Positions 53,905 through 63,389 are shown, counted from the first letter of the stretch. The stretch is 64,000 nucleotides of DNA from Puniceibacterium antarcticum (GCF_002760615.1 NZ_AWWI01000167.1:1-64000); one strand, 5' to 3'. Made by a program: numbers and translations. The notes: generated from the letters alone by a model not told the origin.

Positions 53905-55170
53905 ATGAAAACGACAAAGATTTCCCGCCGTGGCGTGCTCAAGGGCGGTGCCGCCTTTGCTGCCGGATCGACACTGGGTGCGCCGATGATCTGGGCACAG
54001 AACATCAAGGACGTCACCCTGCGCCAGTTCGGCACGGGTGTGTCCAACCTCAACGAGGTGGGCCAGAAGGTGAAAGAGGATCTTGGCTTTACGCTGGAGA
54101 TGACCGCGCTCGACACGGATTCCGTGACCCAGCGTGCGGCGACCCAGCCCAACAGCTTTGACATCGCCGACATCGAATATTTCATCTGCAAAAAGGTCTG
54201 GCCCGCGGGCAACCTGCAGGCGATGGACACCTCGAAGATCAAGAATTACGATAAGATCGTCGGCATCTTCCGCGATGGAAAACTGACGCCCGAAAGCACG
54301 ATTGCCCAAGGCACGGCACCGCATACGGTCGGTTTCACCTCTGGTCCCGATGGCACCGATTTCGTGCAGGAGGAATCTGGCTGGATGACCCTGATCCCCA
54401 CGATCTACAACGCTGACACGCTGGGCATCCGCCCCGACCTGATCGGCCGTCCGATCAAGAACTGGTCCGAACTGCTGAACCCTGAATTCAAAGGCAAGGC
54501 GTCGATCCTCGACATCTCGTCCATCGGGATCATGGACATGGCGATGGTCATCGAGTCGATGGGTGAGCACACCTATGGCGACAAGGGCAACATGACCAAG
54601 GACGAGATCGACATGACGCTTGCGATCTTTACCGAGGCCAAGAAGGCGGGCCAATTCCGAGCCTTTTGGAAGTCGTTCGATGAATCGGTGAACCTGATGG
54701 CGTCGGGCGAGGTGGTGATCCAGTCCATGTGGTCCCCCGCAATCACGGCGGTCAAATCCAAGGGCATCGAATGCGTATACCAGCCGCTGGAAGAGGGCTA
54801 TCGCTCCTGGGGTGGCGGCATCGGCCTGTCCAAGGCACTGACCGGGTTGGAGCGCGATGCGGCCTATGAATACATCAACTGGTATCTCGACGGCTGGGTT
54901 GGCGGTTTCCTGATGCGTCAGGGCTATTATTCGGCCGTGCCCGAGACCTCGAAAAATTACATGTCCGAAAACGAATGGGGCTACTGGTTCGAGGGCAAGG
55001 AAGCCACCGATGTCATCACATCGCCCTTTGGCGATCCGCTGGCGCAGGTCGGCGAGATGCGCGACGGCGGGTCGTTCGAACAGCGTATGGGCTCGGTTGC
55101 CTGCTGGAACTCGGTCATGGACCAGAACCAGTACATGGTGCGCAAGTGGAACGAATTCATCGCGGCGTGA
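53905..55170 (+). CDS. ABC transporter substrate-binding protein (spermidine/putrescine type), Tat-exported
   Basis: This 421-residue protein has a twin-arginine signal (ISRRGVLKGGAAFAAGS, residues 6-22) rather than a Sec leader, then a PotD/PotF-type periplasmic-binding domain: DVTLRQFGTGVSNLNEVGQKV, FTLEMTALDTDSVTQRAA, GWMTLIPTIYNADTLGIRPD, VNLMASGEVVIQSMWSPA and AYEYINWYLDGWVGGFLM. AAGGAG at 53893 sets the ATG at 53905. It delivers the ligand to the two permeases. Tat export suggests that it folds, perhaps with a cofactor or ligand, before crossing the membrane. Confidence 0.9.
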   Translation: MKTTKISRRGVLKGGAAFAAGSTLGAPMIWAQNIKDVTLRQFGTGVSNLNEVGQKVKEDLGFTLEMTALDTDSVTQRAATQPNSFDIADIEYFICKKVWPAGNLQAMDTSKIKNYDKIVGIFRDGKLTPESTIAQGTAPHTVGFTSGPDGTDFVQEESGWMTLIPTIYNADTLGIRPDLIGRPIKNWSELLNPEFKGKASILDISSIGIMDMAMVIESMGEHTYGDKGNMTKDEIDMTLAIFTEAKKAGQFRAFWKSFDESVNLMASGEVVIQSMWSPAITAVKSKGIECVYQPLEEGYRSWGGGIGLSKALTGLERDAAYEYINWYLDGWVGGFLMRQGYYSAVPETSKNYMSENEWGYWFEGKEATDVITSPFGDPLAQVGEMRDGGSFEQRMGSVACWNSVMDQNQYMVRKWNEFIAA

Positions 55171-55215
55171 TGTGATGTCTGGGGCCGGGCGTTTGCGCCT
55201 GGCCTCTCTGCCGGA

Positions 55216-55235
55216 GTGAGGGGCCAGCCCCTCAC
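55216..55235 (+). terminator. Hairpin between the binding-protein and permease genes
   Basis: GTGAGGGGC and GCCCCTCAC are perfect 9-bp arms around a 2-base loop. It lies just 3' of the binding-protein gene, where such hairpins often lower downstream expression or protect the upstream mRNA, giving more binding protein than permease. Confidence 0.5.
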
Positions 55236-55242
55236 ACTCCCC

Positions 55243-55266
55243 GGGATATTTAAGGGCAGATGAAAC
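55243..55266 (+). repeat. Intergenic repeat, copy 2
   Basis: A 24-base unit opening GGGATATTT and ending CAGATGAAAC, differing at three positions from copy 1 at 26672-26695. It directly follows the hairpin at 55216-55235 and precedes the first permease start by 20 bp, so it may contribute to its leader. Confidence 0.6.
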
Positions 55267-55285
55267 AGGAAGTTTGGGTGGCGTG

Positions 55286-56143
55286 ATGGGGCGGATGAGA
55301 GCAGGGACAGTGGCCTGGTTGCAGGCGGCGCCGATGGCCTTTGTGCTGCTGGTGTTTCTGGTGGCGCCCATCGTGATGATCACAATTGTCAGTTTCTGGC
55401 AGGCGACCGAGTTTTCCATCATTCCCGCGTTTGACTTTGACAATTACGAATTCCTGTTCGGCTCTTCCGTGACCTACCGGGTGTTTCTGAACACCTTCAA
55501 ATATGCGCTGATCACCTGGGCCTTTACCTTTGTGATAGGGTTCACCGTGGCCTATTTTCTGGCCTTTCATGTGCGCACCCTGACCTGGCAGATCACCTTG
55601 TTCCTGCTGTGCACCATCCCGTTCTGGACCAGCAACATCATCCGCATGATCAGTTGGATCCCGTTTCTGGGGCGCAACGGGATCGCCAATTCGGCGCTGA
55701 TTTCCTGGGGGGTGATTGACGAGCCTCTGGAATGGCTGCTGTTTTCGGACTTTGCGGTGATCCTCGCCTTTGTGCATCTCTATACGCTGTTCATGGTGGT
55801 GCCGATCTTCAACACCATGATGCGCATCGACAAGTCACTGATCGAAGCGGCGCGGGATGCGGGGGCCAATGGGGCGCAGATCCTGTGGAATGTGATCGTG
55901 CCGCTGTGCAAGCCCGGGATCATGATCGGGTCGATCTTTGTCATCACGCTGGTGATGGGCGATTTTATCACTGTGCGGTTCATGTCGGGGTCTCAGTCGG
56001 CCAATGTGGGCCGGCTGATTTCCAACGACATCGCGTTGCTGCAATATCCGTCGGCGGCGGCGACGGCGGTGGTGCTGCTGCTGACGGTGCTGATCGTGAT
56101 CGCGATTATGCTGCGCTTTGTCGATATCCGGAAGGAGCTGTAA
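55286..56143 (+). CDS. ABC transporter permease (PotB type)
   Basis: This 285-residue membrane protein has six likely helices and the BPD_transp_1 core: WLQAAPMAFVLLVFLVAPIVMITIVSFWQ at the N-terminus, IPFWTSNIIRMISWIPFLGRNGIAN, and the EAA loop LIEAARDAGANGAQILWNVIVPLCKPGI. I took the ATG at 55286; a TTG 12 bases earlier and an ATG at 55295 are alternatives. It pairs with the next gene to form the channel of the PotABCD-like transporter. Confidence 0.9.
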   Translation: MGRMRAGTVAWLQAAPMAFVLLVFLVAPIVMITIVSFWQATEFSIIPAFDFDNYEFLFGSSVTYRVFLNTFKYALITWAFTFVIGFTVAYFLAFHVRTLTWQITLFLLCTIPFWTSNIIRMISWIPFLGRNGIANSALISWGVIDEPLEWLLFSDFAVILAFVHLYTLFMVVPIFNTMMRIDKSLIEAARDAGANGAQILWNVIVPLCKPGIMIGSIFVITLVMGDFITVRFMSGSQSANVGRLISNDIALLQYPSAAATAVVLLLTVLIVIAIMLRFVDIRKEL

Positions 56144-56144
56144 G

Positions 56145-56984
56145 GTGGAGCCGAGATCAAGATCGTTTTACGTCCTTGCTGCGGTCTTTGGGCTGTTCCT
56201 GCTGTTTCTCTACGGCCCGACGATCACCATCGCCATCCTGTCGTTTCAGGGTGAGGGCGGCGGGCTGACCTTCCCGATGCGGGGCACCTCGCTCTATTGG
56301 TTTCGGGACCTGTTCGAACAGCAGGCGGTGGGGGATATCTGGGGCAGTTTCCGGCGCAGCTTTGCGCTGGGCCTCATGGTCATGATCACAACCGTTGTGG
56401 TGTCTGTCATGGGCGGGCTGGCGTTTCGCAAGAAATTTGTCGGCTCCAACGTGCTGTTTTATCTTATCATCACCTCGCTGGTCATTCCGTCGATCCTGAT
56501 CTCTCTGGGGGTCGGCCTCATGTTCTCGCAATCCGGGCTGACGGTGCATTGGGCGACCTCTGGGTTCGGCTCGCAGCTGACCTGGACACTGCCCTTTGGT
56601 CTGCTGATCATGTTCGCCGTTTTCAACCGGTTTGACAAAAGTTACGAGGAAGCCGCGCGCGATCTGGGGGCCAGCCCCTGGCAGACGCTGCGCCATGTGG
56701 TGCTGCCGATCATCGCGCCGTCGCTGATCGGGGTGGCGCTGTTCGGCTTCACGCTCAGCTATGATGAATTTGCGCGCACCCTGCTGACGGCGGGCAGCTA
56801 TAATACCCTGCCGCTTGAGATTTACGGCATGACCACCAATGTGACCTCCCCTGTGCTCTATGCGCTGGGCACGCTGACCACGGTGTTTTCGCTGGTGATG
56901 ATTGGCGTGTTCCTTTGCGTGACCTGGTTGGCCACACGGCGCAAGGATGCCAAAGGATCCGATGCGGGCAGTGGCATGGTATGA
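56145..56984 (+). CDS. ABC transporter permease (PotC type)
   Basis: This 279-residue permease starts at GTG 56145 with AAGGAG 8 bases upstream, overlapping almost nothing with the first permease (one base gap). It has YVLAAVFGLFLLFLYGPTITIAILSFQG, SLVIPSILISLGVGLMFSQSG and the EAA loop SYEEAARDLGASPWQTLRHVVLPIIAPSLIGVALFGF. Its stop overlaps the start of the racemase gene (ATGA), so uptake and racemisation are co-translated. Confidence 0.9.
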   Translation: MEPRSRSFYVLAAVFGLFLLFLYGPTITIAILSFQGEGGGLTFPMRGTSLYWFRDLFEQQAVGDIWGSFRRSFALGLMVMITTVVVSVMGGLAFRKKFVGSNVLFYLIITSLVIPSILISLGVGLMFSQSGLTVHWATSGFGSQLTWTLPFGLLIMFAVFNRFDKSYEEAARDLGASPWQTLRHVVLPIIAPSLIGVALFGFTLSYDEFARTLLTAGSYNTLPLEIYGMTTNVTSPVLYALGTLTTVFSLVMIGVFLCVTWLATRRKDAKGSDAGSGMV

Positions 56985-57616
56985 TTGTTCTCATCAACCC
57001 CAACAGCACTGTGTCGATGACCGATGCCATGGTGCGCACAGCGCAGGATGTGGCGCCGGGGGTCAAGGTGGTTGGCTGGACCTCTCATGACGGACCGCCT
57101 GCGATTCAGGGGCCCGAGGACGGAGATGCCTCGGTCCCGCCGCTGCTGGAACTGGTGGCCAAGGCGTCCGAGCTGGGCGCGCGCGCAGTGATCATCGGCT
57201 GTTTCGACGATACGGGGCTTGCGCAGGCGCGCGCCATCGCCACATGCCCGGTGATCGGGATCGGGCAGGCCGCCTATCATATGGCGGTGCTTTCGGGGGC
57301 GCGGTTTTCGGTGGTGACGACGCTCGCGGTTTCGGTGCCGATCCTTGAGGACAACATCCGCCACTATGGCCTGTGGACCCATCTGGGGCGGGTGCGGGCC
57401 AGTGGTGTGCCGGTTCTGGATCTGGAGCGCGACCCGGACGCGGCAGCCTCGCGCGTGTTGGAGGAAATTGCCGATGCCGCCCGTGAGGATGATGTGAACA
57501 GCATCGTTCTGGGCTGTGCTGGTATGGTCGATATCCCCGCGCGGGCCACAGAGCTGACGGGTCTGCGCATCATTGACGGCGTGCGCGCCGCCGTCCAGTT
57601 CTCAGCTTTGATGTGA
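56981..57616 (+). CDS. Asp/Glu/hydantoin racemase family protein
   Basis: This 211-residue protein has the two-domain pseudo-symmetric fold with one catalytic cysteine in each half: Cys74 (VIIGCFDDTGL) and Cys179 (IVLGCAGMVDIP). It also shows MIVLINPNSTVSMTDAM at the start and IGIGQAAYHMAVLSGARFSVVTTL in the middle, typical of hydantoin racemase (HyuE) and allantoin racemase. It interconverts D and L forms of an amino acid or its cyclic ureide by two-base chemistry. It starts within the stop of the last ABC permease, so it probably acts on the transported substrate or a derivative. Confidence 0.88.
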   Translation: MIVLINPNSTVSMTDAMVRTAQDVAPGVKVVGWTSHDGPPAIQGPEDGDASVPPLLELVAKASELGARAVIIGCFDDTGLAQARAIATCPVIGIGQAAYHMAVLSGARFSVVTTLAVSVPILEDNIRHYGLWTHLGRVRASGVPVLDLERDPDAAASRVLEEIADAAREDDVNSIVLGCAGMVDIPARATELTGLRIIDGVRAAVQFSALM

Positions 57617-57856
57617 TAAGGGGTCCTGCAAAGGCCTGAGCGTGCCGGACGAATCCGCATGACCTTCCGCCGGAGGTGGCAGTCACTGCAAAATGCGCGT
57701 CCTGCGATCAGAGGCGGAGCCTGAGAACAGCGCCCTGTTGCGCGGTCGCATTGCACGCCACGGGAACTTGCCATTCCCGGCCCACCTGCCGATCATGGAT
57801 GTTACGACCAATCTGGCCTATGGCCTTGATTCCTCTCATCGACAAAAGGCCCATCC

Positions 57857-59500
57857 ATGCCCGAACTGACCGCTTTTGGCCCTGACTTTCCCTTTGCCTA
57901 TGATGACTGGATCACCCATCCGGACGGTCTGGGTAGCATTCCCCGCGATCAGCACGGCACGCCGGTTGCGGTGATCGGGGCAGGGGCGTCGGGCATCATT
58001 GCCGCCTACGAGCTCATGAAGCTGGGCCTGCGCCCGGTGATCTATGAATCGGCGCGCTTTGGTGGGCGGCTGCGGTCCCAGCCATTCGAGGGCAGCGACG
58101 GCATCATCGCGGAACTTGGCGGGATGCGGTTTCCCAAATCCTCGCGCGGGTTCTTTCACTACCTCGACCTCATGGGCTGCAGGACATCTCCGTTTCCCAA
58201 TCCGCTCAGCGCCGCTGCCGGGTCCACCGTGATCGACCTTGAGGGCGAGACGTTCTTTGCCCGCAAACTGGACGATCTGCCGCCGCTCTACCGCGAAATC
58301 GCCGAGGCCTATGACAAGGCGCTCGCCGATCAGGCGGCCTTCCCGGACCTGCAAGAGGCGATCCGCGCCCGTGACACGACGCGGATCAAGGAACTCTGGA
58401 ACCCGCTGGTGGCAAAGTGGGACGAGCGGACATTCTATGATTTTATCGCAGGCTCTGACGCCTTTCGTGAAAAGGGGTTTCGCCACCGCGAGGTGTTTGG
58501 TCAGGTCGGCTTTGGCACCGGTGGGTGGGATTCGGATTTTCCCAACTCCATGCTGGAAATCCTGCGGGTGAACCTGCTGGGGCTTGATGACGATCAGCAT
58601 CTGGTCGAGGGCGGCGTCGATCAGGTGCTCAAACGCCTCTGGCGCGCCACGCCCCCCTGCGCGCACTGGCCCGAGGGGACGAGTCTGGCCAGCCTCAACG
58701 GGGGCATTACACGATCCCGCGCAACTGCCATCGCCCGCAATGCCAACGGCACGCTGAACGTGACCGATCAATGGGGCAATGCAGAACGCTATGATGCGGT
58801 CCTGTCCACCTGTCAGACCCACCTTCTGACCACAGCGATCGAGGTGGAAGAGGATTTGTTCGCCCAGAGTCTGTGGATGGCGCTTGATCGGACGCGCTAC
58901 ATGCAGTCGGCCAAGACATTCGTGATGGTAGACCGCCCCTTCTGGAAGGACATCGATCCCGCGACGGGCCGCCCGCTTATGTCGATGACCCTGACCGACC
59001 GGCTGACGCGTGGCACCTATTTCTTTGACAACGGGCCGGATCAGCCTGCGGTGATCTGCCTGTCCTATGCATGGATGACCGATGCGCTGAAGGTGCTGCC
59101 GCTGTCGGCGGACAAGCGCGTCGATCTGGCCCTGAAGGCGCTGAAAAAGATCTATCCCGATGTCGACATCGCCGCCCATATCCGTGGCGCGCCGATCTGT
59201 GTGAGCTGGGAGGCGGATGCCAATTTTCTCGGTGCCTTCAAGGGCGCGCTGCCCGGCCATTATCGCTACAACCACCGCATCTATGGCCATTTCATGCAAG
59301 AGCAGCTGCCCCAAAGCCAGCGCGGTCTGTTCATCGCCGGGGATGGCGTCAGCTGGACACCCGCCTGGGTCGAAGGGGCGGTGCAGACCGGGCTGAACGC
59401 CGTCTGGGGCATCATGGCGCATTTCGGCGGCAAAACCCCGGAGGCAAACCCGGGACCCGGCGATTTTTATCCAGAACTTGGGCCCATTGCGCTGACCTGA
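57857..59500 (+). CDS. FAD-dependent amino-acid 2-monooxygenase, L-lysine 2-monooxygenase (DavB)-like
   Basis: This 547-residue flavoprotein has the Rossmann FAD site VAVIGAGASGIIAAYELMKLG (residues 38-58) and the family-specific AELGGMRFPKSSRGFF segment (residues 86-100), whose Arg-Phe-Pro contacts the substrate carboxylate in tryptophan 2-monooxygenase. HREVFGQVGFGTGGWDSDFPNSMLEI and the C-terminal FIAGDGVSWTPAWVEGAVQTGLNAVWG match Pseudomonas DavB as I remember it almost block for block. Such enzymes decarboxylate an L-amino acid with O2 to give the amide, CO2 and water: lysine to 5-aminovaleramide. Substrate could also be ornithine, arginine or an aromatic amino acid. A DavA-like amidase is encoded at the right edge. 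Confidence 0.85.
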   Translation: MPELTAFGPDFPFAYDDWITHPDGLGSIPRDQHGTPVAVIGAGASGIIAAYELMKLGLRPVIYESARFGGRLRSQPFEGSDGIIAELGGMRFPKSSRGFFHYLDLMGCRTSPFPNPLSAAAGSTVIDLEGETFFARKLDDLPPLYREIAEAYDKALADQAAFPDLQEAIRARDTTRIKELWNPLVAKWDERTFYDFIAGSDAFREKGFRHREVFGQVGFGTGGWDSDFPNSMLEILRVNLLGLDDDQHLVEGGVDQVLKRLWRATPPCAHWPEGTSLASLNGGITRSRATAIARNANGTLNVTDQWGNAERYDAVLSTCQTHLLTTAIEVEEDLFAQSLWMALDRTRYMQSAKTFVMVDRPFWKDIDPATGRPLMSMTLTDRLTRGTYFFDNGPDQPAVICLSYAWMTDALKVLPLSADKRVDLALKALKKIYPDVDIAAHIRGAPICVSWEADANFLGAFKGALPGHYRYNHRIYGHFMQEQLPQSQRGLFIAGDGVSWTPAWVEGAVQTGLNAVWGIMAHFGGKTPEANPGPGDFYPELGPIALT

Positions 59501-59672
59501 CGCGGGGATGCCCGGCTGGATGAGCATTAAACGTGCAACGTCACATTTTTGGGTGTGGGCCGGGGCCGTTTCATATGTCATCAAATGACAAGGCGGGTAG
59601 TGTCCCGCACAGATGGCCCGGCAAGGGCCGCATATCACAGAGCAATCCGTGAACCATCAGAGAGGAAGTAAC

Positions 59673-60647
59673 ATGAAACCTTCGATGTCCGTCTCCACCC
59701 TGGCGCTGGGCGCCGTCTTTCTGGGGGCTGCCGCCCAGGCCGAGACATGGAACATGCCGACGGCCTATCCCGCCGACAATTATCACACCGAAAACGCCCA
59801 GATGTTTGCTGATGATGTGGCGAGCTGCTCGAACGGCGATCTGGAAATCGTGATCCATGCAGGTGGCTCGCTGTTCAAGGGTGACGAGATCAAGCGTGCG
59901 GTGCAACTGGGCGAGGCCGAGATCGGTGAACGCCTGCTGTCTGCCCATGCCAATGAAAACCCGATCTTTGCCTATGACTCCGTGCCCTTCCTCGCCACCT
60001 CGTTCGAGGCATCGGACAAGCTGCGCGATGCCGCCGTGCCGACCCTCAGCAAGGTGATGGCAGAACAGAACCTGATGCTGCTCTATTCCGTGCCATGGCC
60101 TGCGCAGGGCATGTATTTCGACAAGGAAATCAACTCGGTCGCCGACATGGCGGGGATCAAGTTCCGCGCCTACAACGCCACCACCGCCCGCGTTGCTGAA
60201 CTCTCGGGCATGGTCCCGACCCAGATCGAGGCAGCAGATCTGAAACAGGCGCTGGCAACCGGTGTTGTGGCGGCGATGATCTCCTCCGGCTCAACCGGTG
60301 TCGATGAAAGCGTTTGGGAGGACATGAGCCATTTCTATGACGTAAAGGCCTGGCTGCCGCGCAACACGATCTTTGCCAATATCGACGCCTTTAACGCCCT
60401 GTCGCCCGAAGTGCAGAAATGCGTGACCGAGTCTGCGGATGCGGCCAAGGTGCGCGGATCGGCCAAGGCGGCTGAACTGGCTGGCGGTTTTGTGGCCAAG
60501 CTGGCTGAAAACGGCATGACCGTGTCCGGCCCGGGCGAACAGCTCGCTGCGGACCTCACGGGGATTGGGGATACGATGACGGCCGAGTGGCTGGACTCGA
60601 CCGGTGACGATGGCGAGGCCATCATCGACGCCTACAAAGCCGAATAA
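59673..60647 (+). CDS. TRAP transporter substrate-binding protein (DctP family)
   Basis: This 324-residue protein has a signal peptide (SVSTLALGAVFLGAAAQAE) and the DctP fold: WNMPTAYPADNYHTENAQMFADDV, LEIVIHAGGSLFKGDEIKRAVQLGEAEIG, MAGIKFRAYNATTARVAELSGMVPTQIEAADLKQALATGVV. The conserved Arg in KFRAY binds a substrate carboxylate. ATG at 59673 follows AGAGGAAG. It supplies an organic acid or amino acid to the fused DctQM encoded next. In context the ligand could be a carboxylate made or released by the pathway, such as 5-aminovalerate or a D-amino acid. Confidence 0.92.
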   Translation: MKPSMSVSTLALGAVFLGAAAQAETWNMPTAYPADNYHTENAQMFADDVASCSNGDLEIVIHAGGSLFKGDEIKRAVQLGEAEIGERLLSAHANENPIFAYDSVPFLATSFEASDKLRDAAVPTLSKVMAEQNLMLLYSVPWPAQGMYFDKEINSVADMAGIKFRAYNATTARVAELSGMVPTQIEAADLKQALATGVVAAMISSGSTGVDESVWEDMSHFYDVKAWLPRNTIFANIDAFNALSPEVQKCVTESADAAKVRGSAKAAELAGGFVAKLAENGMTVSGPGEQLAADLTGIGDTMTAEWLDSTGDDGEAIIDAYKAE

Positions 60648-60741
60648 ACATCCGCCACCTCCGCAGGGCCACCCTGCGGGGGGATGCCCGACATGATACT
60701 GCGCGCCTTTCCCCGGAAAGGGGCGCAGAAGGATTGATGCC

Positions 60742-62676
60742 ATGACCACTTTGCCACGCCGCCTCCTTGATGCGATTTACAAGACAGCCGGCTTTGGCGC
60801 CGCGCTGGCCCTGGTTGCCATTCTGGTCCTCGTGACGCTTCAGATGGTCGCGCGCTGGATGGGCATCCTGTTTCCGGGCGGCGCGAACTATGCAGGCTAT
60901 GCCATGGCAACCGCGTCCTTTCTGGGGCTGGCCTACACGTTTTCGCACAATGAACACATCCGGGTCGGCATCTTTGTCGAACGCAGCGGTGTCTGGCGGC
61001 GCGGTCTTGAGATCTGGTGTTACACCGTAGGCTCTGCTGTCGCGCTCTATTTTGCCTGGCACGCGATCCAGACCCCACTTCTAAGCTACAAGATCAACGA
61101 TATTTCCCAAGGGCAGGACGGCACACCGCTGTGGATTCCGCAGATCGCCATGGCCGTCGGGGCAACGCTTCTGGCGGTGGCGCTGCTCGACAACCTTGTG
61201 CAAGTGCTGCTGGGAAGCGGTCTTGGCGTCGACAAGCCGCTGGTGTCTCTCGAGGGCTTGCGCGACAGGCTGGCCAGCCCCAAGGCACGCGCTGCGATGT
61301 TCGCCTTGGCATTGCTCGCCCTCTATGCCGCCGTGAACGCTATGACGGGGTTTGACCGCGATGCGACGGGATTGAAGATCGGGGTCTTCCTGTTCGTGAT
61401 GTTCTTCCTGCTGGGCACCGGGATCTGGGTTGGCCTTGCGCTGATGGGCGTGGCCTATATGGGGATGATCGGGTTCACCCCGCGCAACCCCGGCTCGTCG
61501 ATGGCGATCACCGTCTGGTCCAGCGCATCCAGCTGGACGCTGACCTCCTTGCCGCTGTTCATCTGGATGGGCGAAATCCTTTACCGCACCAAATTGTCCG
61601 AGGATATGTTCAAGGGCCTCGCGCCCTGGCTGTCGCGCCTGCCCGGCGGCTTGCTGCACACCAACGTTGTGGGCTGCACCGTGTTCGCCGCCGTGTCGGG
61701 ATCCTCTGCCGCCACGCTTATGACTGTGGGGAAGATGTCGATCCCCGAGCTGCGCAAACGCGGCTATCCCGAATTCATGATTATCGGCACGCTGGCCGGG
61801 GCGGCCACGCTTGGCCTGATGATCCCACCGTCGCTGACCCTGATCGTCTATGGCGTCAGCGTCCAGCAAAGCATCACTGCCCTGTTCATGGCCGGGGTCC
61901 TGCCGGGCCTTGTTCTGGCGGCCATGTTCATGGGCTATATTGCGCTCTGGTCCGTGCTGCGCCCGCAGGACGCGCCGGAACCGGAACCGCGCATCGGCTT
62001 TGTCGCGGCGGTCAGGAACTCTGTCCTGCTGCTGCCGGTGATCGCGCTGATACTGACGGTCATCGGATCCATGTATGCCGGTATCGCCACCGCGACCGAG
62101 GCGGCAGCCTTTGGCGTGATCGGCGCGCTGCTGCTGGCCCTGCTGCAAGGCTCGCTTAGTTTTGCGACGCTGCTCGAAAGCCTGCTTGGCGCCACACGCA
62201 CCTCTGCGATGATTGCGCTTATTCTGATGGGGGCGGCGTTCCTGACGCTGTCCATGGGCTTCACCGGGGTGCCACGCGCACTTGCGGGTGTCATCGCCTC
62301 CTACAATCTGTCGCCCTTTGCCCTGATCGCGGCGCTGACGGTGTTTTACATCATCATCGGCATGTTCCTTGATGGCATTTCGGCGGTGGTGCTGACCATG
62401 GCCATCATCGAGCCGATGATCACGGCGGCGGGGATCGATCTGATCTGGTTCGGCATCTTCATCGTGGTTGTTGTGGAAATGGCGCAGATCACGCCACCGG
62501 TCGGGTTCAACCTGTTCGTGCTGCAGGGCATGACCAAACATGACATGAGCTATATCGCCCGCACCGCCCTGCCGATGTTTGGGATCATGCTGCTGATGGT
62601 GATCATCCTCGTGGTCTTTCCCGGTCTGGCAACCTGGCTGCCCGAGGCGCTGAAACAGGGGCCTGGCGGGTCGTGA
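60742..62676 (+). CDS. TRAP transporter fused DctQM membrane subunit
   Basis: This 644-residue protein joins a small DctQ part (four helices within residues 1-160: FGAALALVAILVLVTLQMVARW, GYAMATASFLGLAYTFSHNEHIRVG) to a large DctM part (about residues 190-644, GTGIWVGLALMGVAYMGMIGF, LFIWMGEILYRTKLSEDMFKGL, GSSAATLMTVGKMSIPEL, ATLGLMIPPSLTLIVYGV, ITPPVGFNLFVLQGM). It carries the substrate with sodium. Its stop overlaps the start of the next gene (GTGA). Confidence 0.94.
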   Translation: MTTLPRRLLDAIYKTAGFGAALALVAILVLVTLQMVARWMGILFPGGANYAGYAMATASFLGLAYTFSHNEHIRVGIFVERSGVWRRGLEIWCYTVGSAVALYFAWHAIQTPLLSYKINDISQGQDGTPLWIPQIAMAVGATLLAVALLDNLVQVLLGSGLGVDKPLVSLEGLRDRLASPKARAAMFALALLALYAAVNAMTGFDRDATGLKIGVFLFVMFFLLGTGIWVGLALMGVAYMGMIGFTPRNPGSSMAITVWSSASSWTLTSLPLFIWMGEILYRTKLSEDMFKGLAPWLSRLPGGLLHTNVVGCTVFAAVSGSSAATLMTVGKMSIPELRKRGYPEFMIIGTLAGAATLGLMIPPSLTLIVYGVSVQQSITALFMAGVLPGLVLAAMFMGYIALWSVLRPQDAPEPEPRIGFVAAVRNSVLLLPVIALILTVIGSMYAGIATATEAAAFGVIGALLLALLQGSLSFATLLESLLGATRTSAMIALILMGAAFLTLSMGFTGVPRALAGVIASYNLSPFALIAALTVFYIIIGMFLDGISAVVLTMAIIEPMITAAGIDLIWFGIFIVVVVEMAQITPPVGFNLFVLQGMTKHDMSYIARTALPMFGIMLLMVIILVVFPGLATWLPEALKQGPGGS

Positions 62677-63389
62677 GTCCCGGCTTCATCGGCATTCTCA
62701 GCCTCGACACTCGGTTTCCCCGTATTCCGGGCGATGCCGGACATCCGGACAGCTATCACTTGCCGGCCCGTGTCCGCGTTGTCGCCGGTGCGGGCAGTCC
62801 ACAGATCGTGCGCGATGCCCGCCCTGCTCAGGCGCTGGTGGACCGCTTCATCGCAGCAGCGCAGGAGCTTGAGAGCGAGGGCGCGGTTCTCATCACCTCC
62901 ACCTGCGGTTTCCTCGTGACGGTGCAGGACGAGATTGCCGCGCAGCTGCGCATTCCGGTGTTGCTGTCTGGCCTGTCGCTGCTGCCGCTGGTGCGGGCAA
63001 TGACGGGGGGGCGTGTCGTGGGTGTGCTGACCGCCTCGCGTCCGTCGCTTGGCACGCAGGCCTTGGTGGCTGCAGGCATCACACCGGATCAGGTCTGCAT
63101 CGCGGGTCTGGAAGGATCACCGCTTTTTGCCAGCATCTTCCTTGCGGCAAAATCCGAACAATGTGCGTCGTTTGACCCAAAGGCGGTCGAACAGATCGTC
63201 GTCGCCGCCGCCACCAGCCTCGTGCAAACCACACCCGGGCTTGGCGCTATTCTCTTTGAATGCGGCAACCTGCCACCCTACGCCACGGCAGTGCGGCGCG
63301 CCACGGGGCTGCCCGTGTTCACGGTGCTGGACGGCGCGCGGATGATCGCGCCCTCAGGGCTGGCGCAGATCGGCGAGTTGGGTCGATAG
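62673..63389 (+). CDS. Aspartate/glutamate racemase-family protein (second)
   Basis: This 238-residue protein begins with GTG inside the TRAP stop. It shows the racemase fold with a cysteine in each half: Cys78 (VLITSTCGFLV) and Cys197 (AILFECGNLPPYATAVRRATGLPVFTVLDG). MSPGFIGILSLDTRFPRIPGDAGHP at the start is typical of a branch of uncharacterised Asp/Glu racemase-superfamily proteins found beside catabolic transporters, and unlike the first racemase in this window. Substrate unknown. Its last 36 bp overlap the end of the convergent amidase gene. Confidence 0.82.
   Translation: MSPGFIGILSLDTRFPRIPGDAGHPDSYHLPARVRVVAGAGSPQIVRDARPAQALVDRFIAAAQELESEGAVLITSTCGFLVTVQDEIAAQLRIPVLLSGLSLLPLVRAMTGGRVVGVLTASRPSLGTQALVAAGITPDQVCIAGLEGSPLFASIFLAAKSEQCASFDPKAVEQIVVAAATSLVQTTPGLGAILFECGNLPPYATAVRRATGLPVFTVLDGARMIAPSGLAQIGELGR

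Noticed and set aside
53029..55443. 804-codon open frame antisense to the ABC ATPase and binding protein
   Set aside because: Same effect; the plus strand encodes complete ABC transporter proteins with all motifs.
57836..59638. 600-codon open frame antisense to the monooxygenase gene
   Set aside because: Composition (rich in Arg, His, Gln, Gly) is that of a shadow frame, and the plus strand is a clear flavoprotein.
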